A stretch of DNA of 54,943 nucleotides from Flagellimonas abyssi (GTDB lineage: Bacteria; Bacteroidota; Bacteroidia; Flavobacteriales; Flavobacteriaceae), in assembly GCF_019457905.1 (NCBI RefSeq), contig NZ_JAHZSV010000033.1:1-54943 (forward strand). Reading direction: 5' to 3'. Positions within the stretch are counted from its first letter, which is position 1. The number at the start of each line of letters is the position of its first letter. Made by a program: the position numbers and the translations under genes. Positions 16,959 to 24,224 of this stretch are shown here, piece by piece. The notes under the pieces are model-generated. The model was given only the letters and a program-made list of their open reading frames with translations. It searched no databases and was not told where the DNA came from.

Positions 16959-16964
16959 AAGATT

Positions 16965-17447
16965 TTACTTTGTATTTCTTGACGAAGAATGTGTTTTAAT
17001 AATCTTCCATTTACCATCCATCTTTTTTAAGATTGACGTTGCCACTCCTTTTTTCTTTATCGTTCTACTTTCGCCTTTTTCATCTGGATTGAGCACGATA
17101 GTGTAGATGTAGGTTTCAGTAGTAAATGCATAAGGCAAATCTACTTCCGCATCAATTTCATAATCTGAAAATTCAAATTTCTTAAAATGCCCTAATTCTG
17201 GTCCTAAATGATGTTCTATGTAGTTTGCATAGGTACCCTCTATACCACCTGATTCAAATACTTCGGAATCCTTGGCAAATAACTCGAACGTACCTTCTGT
17301 CGTTAGGTTTTGCAGGGCATCTTTGTATGATTTCATTACTTTTAGAACAGCTTCTTTCTCTGTTCCTGAATCTGCGTTTTGGCTAAACAGTTGGCCTGTG
17401 GCAAACATAATTAGCATTAGGATTGTTGTTAGTTTTAGTGTTTTCAT
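16965..17447 (-). CDS. secreted NTF2-like (SnoaL/DUF4440) protein
   Basis: 160 residues with a signal peptide of about 22 (MLIMFATGQLFS) and an NTF2-like cone fold: AVLKVMKSYKDALQNLTTEGTFELFAKDSEVFESGG at the start, alternating strands later (AYTIVLNPD, GKWKIIKTHSSSR). The fold is used by both enzymes and binding proteins; no catalytic motif is obvious. It lies 6 bases upstream of the DUF2911 lipoprotein gene in the copper unit. Confidence 0.82.
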   Translation of the reverse strand: MKTLKLTTILMLIMFATGQLFSQNADSGTEKEAVLKVMKSYKDALQNLTTEGTFELFAKDSEVFESGGIEGTYANYIEHHLGPELGHFKKFEFSDYEIDAEVDLPYAFTTETYIYTIVLNPDEKGESRTIKKKGVATSILKKMDGKWKIIKTHSSSRNTK

Positions 17448-17467
17448 AATTTTGGTTTTATAATGTT

Positions 17468-18025
17468 TTATTTATTGACGTGTATTCTATTTATGTTGGC
17501 TATACCAAATACGAGTACCAAAAAGCTTAAAAAAACTTCCATCATCACTAAAAGTTTTCCCGAAATAGTTAATGGTACTACATCACCAAACCCAACCGAT
17601 GAAAAAGTAATTAAGCTGAAATATATAAACTCGAAAAATTGAGGTATAAATGATCTGTTGAGTGATGTAGTTGATTTAAAATTTTCCGAACTTAAAATAT
17701 ATAATGCTTGGTAGTCTGCTGAAAACGAAAGAACAATCAAAATAATTAACACAGCAAATAATGTTAGAACGTGTGTAAGTTGATGACTTTCGCCTATTAT
17801 TTTACTTAGCTGTATAAAAGTGAGCCTGACAATAAAAACCGTTTTCACCAAAGCCATACCAACAATTATAAGCGCAAGAAACTGGTTATCAGAATCTAAA
17901 TCTGCCCATAAAGTATAACTTAATGATAGTGCAGTGATTACACTTGCAGTAAACAATACCTTTTTAAATAGTTGTTTGTAAAACCCTGTACTTTCAGATA
18001 TTTCTATTATGTTTTCTTCAGCCAT
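17468..18025 (-). CDS. two-pore-helix potassium-channel-like protein
   Basis: 185 residues with about four membrane helices. The last two surround a selectivity filter SSVGFGDVVP (about 142-151), a close match to TVGYGD of K+ channels, with Phe in place of Tyr. No RCK/TrkA domain or cyclic-nucleotide domain is attached. It should be a small ion channel in the inner membrane. It lies 20 bases upstream of the NTF2-like gene. Why a K+ channel sits in a copper operon is unclear; charge balance during cation export is a possible reason. Confidence 0.85.
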   Translation of the reverse strand: MAEENIIEISESTGFYKQLFKKVLFTASVITALSLSYTLWADLDSDNQFLALIIVGMALVKTVFIVRLTFIQLSKIIGESHQLTHVLTLFAVLIILIVLSFSADYQALYILSSENFKSTTSLNRSFIPQFFEFIYFSLITFSSVGFGDVVPLTISGKLLVMMEVFLSFLVLVFGIANINRIHVNK

Positions 18026-18039
18026 TTTTATTTATTTGC

Positions 18040-18174
18040 TTAACTAAATAATTGAAGTGCCAATGCACCACTAACTATTATAATAAGTATTGTATAGACT
18101 ATATAATTAATCCATTTATTAGCAACCGATTTTTCAGTTGTTTGTTTGCAACCATCTTTGCAACAATCTTTCAT
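18040..18174 (-). CDS. 44-residue Cys-rich single-helix membrane peptide
   Basis: A short frame from ATG at 18174 reads MKDCCKDGCKQ, then a transmembrane helix (INYIVYTILIIIVSGALAL), and ends at 18040. The cluster of three cysteines (C4, C5, C9) before a single helix suggests a membrane-tethered metal ligand. It lies 14 bases upstream of the K+ channel gene in the same direction. The reading frame has no internal stop and a sensible composition, so it is likely a real gene, though too short for certainty. Confidence 0.6.
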   Translation of the reverse strand: MKDCCKDGCKQTTEKSVANKWINYIVYTILIIIVSGALALQLFS

Positions 18175-18578
18175 CGTTTTTTTAAATTAAATTTTTATTT
18201 CTTCTTTAAATAGCACTTGACAATGAGAGTTAGACTCTATCCATCAATCAAAAAATTGGCCTCCCTCCCATAATCAAGCACTTTTTTATTAGCCTCTCTT
18301 TTTCATTTTCCATTTTTACCTGACTAAGGAAGAGAAGTGCTGTTAATCAATTATTAGGGAGAATTTAGTTCCCTTCCTTCTTCAGGCTGCTATTAATTAT
18401 ATCAAATCTTGCTTTTTAAAATTTGTTGTGCCTGACAAGGGAAGGAGTTAACACTAACCATCAACATTTTTTTCCTTCCCGTGACAGGACTTAATGACTA
18501 TTAATATTTCCTTAAGACTGGAACCGTTCTGTTAACTAATAAACCAGAAAGATTCCAAAACTTAAGGAAGGGGATTAT
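18175..18578. repeat. 404-base gene-free stretch with alternating inverted repeats
   Basis: No credible gene. A motif close to CCTGACAAGGGAAGG recurs in alternating orientation: plus-like at 18319-18334 and 18431-18445, minus-like at 18372-18386 and 18473-18488, with a partial copy at 18561-18573. Neighbouring copies face each other and can pair into long imperfect hairpins (for example 18371-18386 with 18431-18446, loop about 44 bases). A further pair, CAAGCACTT (18275-18283) and AAGTGC (18335-18340), can form another hairpin. This could be a REP/BIME-like cluster or a structured RNA. Confidence 0.5.
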
Positions 18579-19133
18579 CTAATTAATAGTCTTTTTTACT
18601 TTACCACATTTAAGCATCTTACTGCCATAATATGGGTTTCTCACTTGGTCACTGCTACTCAACCAAGAGCTACCACCATCATACATTGGGCAAAACTGCT
18701 CGTACAGCGTGTTTTTTGTACCTGTAATTGCTATCAAATCTGACATATCCTTACTTAAGGTTTTAAAATGCTCTCTTTGATGGCCCATATCACTTTTTGC
18801 AATATGTTCGGCGTGCTCTGTGGCATCTTCAATTATGTCAGCTAATTCTTTTTGTTCTTCTGCCGTATACTTTGAAGCATCAAAGGCTTTTAGTGAAGCG
18901 GCCAATTTAGAGCCTTCTTGGGCTGCCTTTTTGGTATCATCTGCAACCAAGGCATCCTTTAGGTTGAAGTAATCATTTAATATTGCTTCAGCCTTTGTAT
19001 CACTATTCATATTCATCATTTTACTATGGTCCATTTTACTATGGTCCATTTTCATTTTTTCCTTTTCCTGTGCATTGGTAAAAGAAACTGCTAACAATAG
19101 CATTGTTGCGATACTCATTTTTAAATTTTTCAT
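18579..19133 (-). CDS. secreted DUF3347 protein (metal-binding, copy 1)
   Basis: 184 residues with a signal peptide of about 22. A Met/His-rich stretch ([18 protein letters not shown]) follows, which could bind Cu(I). The DUF3347 domain then occupies about 50-184 and ends FCPMYDGG...[14 protein letters not shown]. The FCPM and MLKCG segments are conserved in the other two DUF3347 domains of this block and may form a Cys/Met metal site. The domain probably acts as a periplasmic copper store or carrier. The stop is next to the repeat-rich gap. Confidence 0.88.
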   Translation of the reverse strand: MKNLKMSIATMLLLAVSFTNAQEKEKMKMDHSKMDHSKMMNMNSDTKAEAILNDYFNLKDALVADDTKKAAQEGSKLAASLKAFDASKYTAEEQKELADIIEDATEHAEHIAKSDMGHQREHFKTLSKDMSDLIAITGTKNTLYEQFCPMYDGGSSWLSSSDQVRNPYYGSKMLKCGKVKKTIN

Positions 19134-19158
19134 TTTTATTGTTTTTAATTGTTATTGT

Positions 19159-19611
19159 TTATATACTATCTTTTAATTGTTCTATCCAACGGATTAGTTC
19201 CTGTTTTTCAGCTTCAGAAAAGCTTGCGTCTTTATGAATCAAAGTGTAAGAATATAAAGGCATTTCGTCACTTTCAATCTGTTTGATGATTGACCTTAAC
19301 TTGCTCTTTTTTCTTCTGTTTGATAACGAATCCCATTCATTAAAATTCAATTCAGCCTTGCCTTCTTTTATATGGTCTTCCAGAAACCAAGCAACAGGCT
19401 GAACTTGGTTATACCAAGGGTATTGCGTATTATTGCTGTGACAATCATAGCAGGATACCTGTAACTTTTTTTGAATATTCTCTGGCACATTATTGACCAA
19501 CATAAAATCGGTGGAAGGAACAGAATCACTTTGGTTGCGCGTTGTGGGCATAAATTGAATCCCCACAAACGCTACCAATAACACAATCGCTATGATTTTT
19601 ACTACTTTCAT
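19159..19611 (-). CDS. haem-binding domain protein (CxxCH)
   Basis: 150 residues with one N-terminal membrane helix or signal (IIAIVLLVAFVGIQF) and a cytochrome-like haem site SCYDCHSNNTQYPWY (C54, C57, H58). The rest (LRSIIKQIESDEMPLYSYTLIHKDASFSEAEKQELIRWI-type) fits the small haem-binding domain family of Bacteroidota, with Met near the C-terminal third as a possible sixth ligand. It likely takes part in periplasmic electron transfer, perhaps accepting electrons from the multicopper oxidase or oxidised copper. It starts directly at the end of the next DUF3347 gene. Confidence 0.85.
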   Translation of the reverse strand: MKVVKIIAIVLLVAFVGIQFMPTTRNQSDSVPSTDFMLVNNVPENIQKKLQVSCYDCHSNNTQYPWYNQVQPVAWFLEDHIKEGKAELNFNEWDSLSNRRKKSKLRSIIKQIESDEMPLYSYTLIHKDASFSEAEKQELIRWIEQLKDSI

Positions 19612-20247
19612 TTAGTTAATTTCTCGCTGTACTTTACCGCATTTCAACATTTTGTCACCGAAATAAGGGTTTCTAATTTCTTCGTTCATACTAAGCCAAG
19701 CACCACCCTTATTGTTATCATACATTGGGCAAAATTGCTCGTATATTTTCATCTCTGTTCCAGTAATGGCAACCATATCTGTTACATCCTTACTTAAAAT
19801 TTTAAAGTGCTCTCGTTGGTGTGCTATATCACTTTCTGCAATATGTTCTGCGTGTTCTACAGCATCCTCAACAATGTCCTTTAAATCAGATTGCTGGGCA
19901 TCGGTATATTTTGAAATGTCAAGCTTGCCTAAGGATGTTGCGAGGATTGCACCCAACTCTTTGGCTTTAGCATTATCATCTGCAACCAACGCATTTTTAA
20001 GATTAAAGTAGTCCTTTAATACAGCTTGTGAATTACCATCGCCACTCATTGCCATTTCCTTCTTATCTCCATCGTGGTGTTCATCACTATTATCGTGATT
20101 CATTTTTGAATGGTCTTCATCAGCACTCATTTCAGAATGGTTCCCATCTGCATTATTTTGTTCATTTTTGTTGTCTTTGCAAGACATTGCTGTTAAGGTT
20201 ATAAATGCTATTGCAACTATACCTAATGTTGATTTTAATTTGCTCAT
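19612..20247 (-). CDS. DUF3347 lipoprotein (metal-binding, copy 2)
   Basis: 211 residues with a lipoprotein signal (LTAMSC, C23), then a His/Asp/Met-rich linker (NHSEMSADEDHSKMNHD and similar, to about residue 70) and a DUF3347 domain ending FCPMYDNNKGGAWLSM...NPYFGDKMLKCG. It is similar throughout the domain to copy 1, with a haem-domain gene inserted between the two, indicating a local duplication. It is probably anchored in a membrane facing the periplasm and binds copper. Confidence 0.9.
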   Translation of the reverse strand: MSKLKSTLGIVAIAFITLTAMSCKDNKNEQNNADGNHSEMSADEDHSKMNHDNSDEHHDGDKKEMAMSGDGNSQAVLKDYFNLKNALVADDNAKAKELGAILATSLGKLDISKYTDAQQSDLKDIVEDAVEHAEHIAESDIAHQREHFKILSKDVTDMVAITGTEMKIYEQFCPMYDNNKGGAWLSMNEEIRNPYFGDKMLKCGKVQREIN

Positions 20248-20298
20248 TTTGTTTTAATTTATGTTTGTGTTTATTTGTATTACTTTTTGAAATGTATT

Positions 20299-20685
20299 TT
20301 ATAGTTTTTCAATTACGTTTTCTAGCATTGCAGTTATTTCATTGGCAACCTCATTCAACTTCTCATTCTCCACTGCCTGCATCGATGCCATTGGGTTTAC
20401 TGCTGCTACTTCAATGGTGCCTGCTTCAATTTCCTGAACTATGACATTGCAAGGCAACATCGTTCCAATTTTATCTTCTGCTTGCAAAGCTTTGTGAGCA
20501 TAGGGAGGATTGCAAGCCCCTAGAATCCTATACTTTTTGAAGTTTATATCCAGTTTGTTTTTTAAGGTCTCTTTGACGTCAATTTCTGTGAGTATGCCAA
20601 AACCTTCGTCTTTCAATCCTTGTGTCACTTTCTCTATGACCTCTTCGAAGGTTCCATTGATTGTTTTATTAAAATAATAGTTCAT
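20299..20685 (-). CDS. DUF302 domain protein
   Basis: 128 residues without a signal peptide, matching DUF302 (NKTINGTFEEVIEKVTQGLKDEGFGILTEIDV; ILGACNPPYAHKAL; MLPCNVIVQE). The family is common beside metal-resistance and sulfur-oxidation genes; the two conserved cysteines (GACNPP and LPCNV) could bind a soft metal. No enzyme activity is established to my knowledge. It lies 21 bases after the multicopper oxidase gene in the same direction. Confidence 0.88.
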   Translation of the reverse strand: MNYYFNKTINGTFEEVIEKVTQGLKDEGFGILTEIDVKETLKNKLDINFKKYRILGACNPPYAHKALQAEDKIGTMLPCNVIVQEIEAGTIEVAAVNPMASMQAVENEKLNEVANEITAMLENVIEKL

Positions 20686-20706
20686 CTTTTTTTAATTTTT
20701 AGTTGT

Positions 20707-23004
20707 TTAAAATCTTGCTAATAGTCCACCACCCAATCCATATCGGTTATTGTAGTTAGCTTGGATTGAAAAATTGCGCGAAAGAATGTATGCAACCCCT
20801 ACCAACCATTGTGTTTCGCTTTCAAATGATTTATTATTCTCTAAATCATTGACCCATCCAAAATCTGCTCTGTATTCGTATTCGCCTTCCAAAAAAATTC
20901 TTGGAAAAATCAATAATTCTCTGTCCAAACGTATTCTTGGGCGTAGCTGATGGTCCATACTCACATCTACATTAAATCTATAAGGCGTAAAATACTTTAC
21001 ACCAACCAATCCTACGGTATTAAATGTATCGTAAGAATCTGGTGTTGACGTTTCGGTATTTACTCCTGCATAAACACGTACCCAATCGTTCAGATACCTA
21101 TTATAACTTATTTCGGCTTCAAGGTTTTGGTCGTAATCGAACTCTGCCCTTAATCCAAATTCGTTACGGATATTGCTCGATGTTAATAAGAGTTCATTAA
21201 AGTTTGAACCTATACGAGCCAATCCCCACGAATAATAATGGTCTGTCTCATCAACTAGTTTTTGAACCGGATAATCTGCCATTCTTTTGTCCCTTGGTGT
21301 GTCATAACTAAATACGCGTGCCATACCACCCATCATATGATACAGTATGTGACAGTGGAAGAACCAATCGCCATACTCTTCGTTATAAAATTCGATAACA
21401 ACTTTTTGCATAGGCGGCACATTAACAGTATGTTTCAACGGGGAACGTTCTCCATTTTCGTTAATCACCCTAAAGTAATGCCCGTGAAGGTGCATTGGGT
21501 GGTGCATCATTGTCAGGTTATTGAGGGTAATTCTTGTTACCTCGCCACCCTTGATTTTTATTTTATCCGTTTCCGATAAGGGTACACCGTTCATACTCCA
21601 GACGTAACGCTGCATATTTCCAGTTAGGTTCAATAAAATGTCATTTACCGGTAAATCTGCTTTATATGTGGTGTTTTCTTTTGCCTTTAAAAAATCATAG
21701 TTGAAATAGGTCTTTCGGGTGTTGTAATCAAACGAAGAAGTGTCTTTTTGCATCATTTGGTCATTATGGTTCATATGGTCATCCATATTCATTTTATCAT
21801 TCATTGCGCCATCCTTCGTAGAACTATTATCGTTCATATTCATTTGCCCATCTTTCATATCCATCTTCATCCCGTACTTCTGCATCAAAACTTCGGGTGT
21901 GTTTTTCTTTTTGTTGCCTACCATAGAGGGAGCTCCCATTTTCATATCCATTTTAGCCATTTGCTTCATCATTTCCACTTTATCTGGTCTGTCAATTCTT
22001 TCTGCGGGATAAAGTGTTCCTTGTCCTATACGTAAAGAGGTGTCCCCAGAACCATCCTGTGCCGTGGCAGTAATTTCTACTGTACCTTCTGGAATGGTGA
22101 CAATTACATCATAGGTTTCAGCAATACCAAAAAGGAAGCGACTTTTTGATATAGGTTCCACATCTATACCATCACTTGAAACAACCATTGGGTTACCTCC
22201 TCCGAAATCCATCCAATAATAAGTAGATGCCGATGCATTGATAAAACGAAGCCTTACTTTTTCACCTGGTAGAAATTCTGGATAGTCTGCTTGTTTTTTA
22301 CCATTTGTTAAAAATGCAGGGTAGTAGATATCTGCAATATCTGCGCCTTCCATACGGTCTCGCCAAAATTTGAACTGTGCTCCCAGAGCACCTTCTTTAA
22401 TTACCCTACTCAACGGTACTGCTGTACCCTTTTTAACTTGATACCACTCGTTACCCCTCTTTAAGTTACGTAGTACATTCATTGGTTTTTCATTGGTCCA
22501 ATCAGACAATACCACTACCAAATCTTTATCATAATCCAATGTTTTTTCTTTAGGCTGAATGATTATGGAGCCATACACACCCTTTTGCTCTTGTAACATT
22601 GTGTGTGAATGATACCAATAGGTTCCAGACTGATTGATTGGAATTCTGTATTGGAATGTCTCCCCTGGTTCAATAGGTGGTGTTGTTAAATATGGAACAC
22701 CGTCATAGAAATTTGGAAGTATTAATCCGTGCCAATGCACTGATGTTTCCTCATCCATTTTATTAGTCACATTGATTATGGCAAGGTCTCCCTCGGTAAA
22801 TTCCAAGACTGGACCAGGAATTTGGCCGTTTATGGTCATTGCATTGGCCGTTACGCCTCCAAGGGTCATCTCCTTTTGTTCTAGGGTAAGGTTATACTCT
22901 TTGACGGGTCGTCCTTCTTCTTTCCTGTCATCACCATTTGTGCCTACCTGGGCAAAAGTGAATGAGGTAAATAATAATAAGGTGATTGTTTTTAGTGTCT
23001 TCAT
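20707..23004 (-). CDS. multicopper oxidase fused to a CopB/PcoB-like outer-membrane barrel
   Basis: Periplasmic copper oxidase (CopA/PcoA type), likely oxidising Cu(I) to the less toxic Cu(II). Signal peptide about 19 residues. Copper ligands are visible: HWHG (90-93), YWYHSH (129-134), HHPMHLHGHYF and FFHCHILYHM in the C-terminal cupredoxin domain. Between them lies a Met/Asp-rich linker (about 340-425). After the oxidase, the last 190 residues (from about YYSWGLARIGSN) run as alternating amphipathic strands and end in ARF, an outer-membrane barrel C-terminus resembling PcoB/CopB. Such a fusion would tether the oxidase to the outer membrane. At 765 residues it is longer than a usual PcoA. 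Confidence 0.9.
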   Translation of the reverse strand: MKTLKTITLLLFTSFTFAQVGTNGDDRKEEGRPVKEYNLTLEQKEMTLGGVTANAMTINGQIPGPVLEFTEGDLAIINVTNKMDEETSVHWHGLILPNFYDGVPYLTTPPIEPGETFQYRIPINQSGTYWYHSHTMLQEQKGVYGSIIIQPKEKTLDYDKDLVVVLSDWTNEKPMNVLRNLKRGNEWYQVKKGTAVPLSRVIKEGALGAQFKFWRDRMEGADIADIYYPAFLTNGKKQADYPEFLPGEKVRLRFINASASTYYWMDFGGGNPMVVSSDGIDVEPISKSRFLFGIAETYDVIVTIPEGTVEITATAQDGSGDTSLRIGQGTLYPAERIDRPDKVEMMKQMAKMDMKMGAPSMVGNKKKNTPEVLMQKYGMKMDMKDGQMNMNDNSSTKDGAMNDKMNMDDHMNHNDQMMQKDTSSFDYNTRKTYFNYDFLKAKENTTYKADLPVNDILLNLTGNMQRYVWSMNGVPLSETDKIKIKGGEVTRITLNNLTMMHHPMHLHGHYFRVINENGERSPLKHTVNVPPMQKVVIEFYNEEYGDWFFHCHILYHMMGGMARVFSYDTPRDKRMADYPVQKLVDETDHYYSWGLARIGSNFNELLLTSSNIRNEFGLRAEFDYDQNLEAEISYNRYLNDWVRVYAGVNTETSTPDSYDTFNTVGLVGVKYFTPYRFNVDVSMDHQLRPRIRLDRELLIFPRIFLEGEYEYRADFGWVNDLENNKSFESETQWLVGVAYILSRNFSIQANYNNRYGLGGGLLARF

Positions 23005-23006
23005 AA

Positions 23007-24224
23007 TTAATTACTTAAGTAGTTTATTATTGCTGACTGGATATAATAACTTTTGACCGATTCAATAAGGTTTATTTGAAACTTCAATTGTAATTCTTGT
23101 ACGTCTAACACGTCATTAAAATTGATAGTACCTGTCTCATAATTTTTTATCAATATTTCTTCGGCATCATTTGCCTGTTTTAAATTATCGGTTTGTACAT
23201 TAAATTTAATCCTCGTAGCATTTCTGTTATGTTGGGCTTGTGCCAAAAGCGTTTCAAGTTTGTTCAACCTGTCTTCCTTTTGAGATTTAATTTCCAATTG
23301 TCTTAATTCATTTTGCTTTGTGACAGATTTATACTTGTTATTAAATATTGGAATTGAGATAGATACCATCGGCATTACAATGTCTTTTCCGTTGTCAACA
23401 AAATTCATATCAGGACGTTCAGAAACTGGCACATAATCCAAACCAAAACCTATATTAGGTGCACTTTCTTTTTGGTTTAACAACTCCGATTGTTCAACCG
23501 ATTCAAATAGCTTATCATACTTTATGAGTTCTGGGTTTAACTGAAGGTTTTCAGTTAAGATTAAAGCATCCTCATCTGGAATAAACATCTCTTCAACTAC
23601 GGTTACTGCAATATCCTCATCCCGATTTAAAAGATTGTTGAAAGCTGTTTGTTCTGCCAAATAATCTTGCTCCAATACTTCTTTTTGCTGTACAAGTTCA
23701 TTTTGCCTTATTTGCAGGCGAAGAACATCTACAGCAGATGCCTTACCAACTTCTACTGAAGTTAACGCCAAACGCTCATAGGTTTCTAAAAGCTCAATGT
23801 TCTTATCAAGCACTAATTGTTTTGCTCTGATGGCGTATAGCTCGTAATAAGATTGAGAAACTGCAAGTGCAAGTTTTCGCTTTGCAATCGCAATATCTAC
23901 ATATTGAGTTTCTGCCATTGAACTGGCATAATTTTCCCTTGCGGTAATAGTTCCAAACCAAGGCAGCATTTGTGATACCGAAAAGCGAGCACGTTGTGCA
24001 CCTGTTCGGGTTTCGGGTTCGCTTACAAAATAACCTACTCCCACAACGGTATTTGGCAACCAATCTGCTTCATTAACTTTTTCTTCAGCTATATTATACC
24101 GCAATTCAAAAGCTTGAATCTCTGGATTATTCTTCTCAGCTTCCTGAATGTACGTTGTCAAATCTTGTGCATTCGTTTTGGCTAAAGCAAAAAAAGCAAG
24201 TACTATTACAATTACATATCTCAT
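23007..24224 (-). CDS. TolC-family outer-membrane efflux channel (CusC-like)
   Basis: 405 residues with a signal peptide of about 20 and the two helical-hairpin repeats of the TolC/CusC family (long heptad-like helices such as ELYAIRAKQLVLDKNIELLETYERLAL and the later QAQHNRNATRIKFNVQTDNLKQAND). It forms the outer-membrane exit of the tripartite copper/silver pump. Its start overlaps the stop of cusA by 4 bases, and the multicopper oxidase gene follows after 2 bases, so all are one message. Confidence 0.92.
   Translation of the reverse strand: MRYVIVIVLAFFALAKTNAQDLTTYIQEAEKNNPEIQAFELRYNIAEEKVNEADWLPNTVVGVGYFVSEPETRTGAQRARFSVSQMLPWFGTITARENYASSMAETQYVDIAIAKRKLALAVSQSYYELYAIRAKQLVLDKNIELLETYERLALTSVEVGKASAVDVLRLQIRQNELVQQKEVLEQDYLAEQTAFNNLLNRDEDIAVTVVEEMFIPDEDALILTENLQLNPELIKYDKLFESVEQSELLNQKESAPNIGFGLDYVPVSERPDMNFVDNGKDIVMPMVSISIPIFNNKYKSVTKQNELRQLEIKSQKEDRLNKLETLLAQAQHNRNATRIKFNVQTDNLKQANDAEEILIKNYETGTINFNDVLDVQELQLKFQINLIESVKSYYIQSAIINYLSN

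Noticed and set aside
18175..18578. CRISPR array
   Set aside because: Motif copies alternate in orientation, are imperfect and irregularly spaced, and no cas gene is present.
21740..22035. plus-strand frames rich in His/Ile/Phe within the multicopper oxidase gene
   Set aside because: They are shadows of the Met/Asp/Lys-rich linker of the oxidase.
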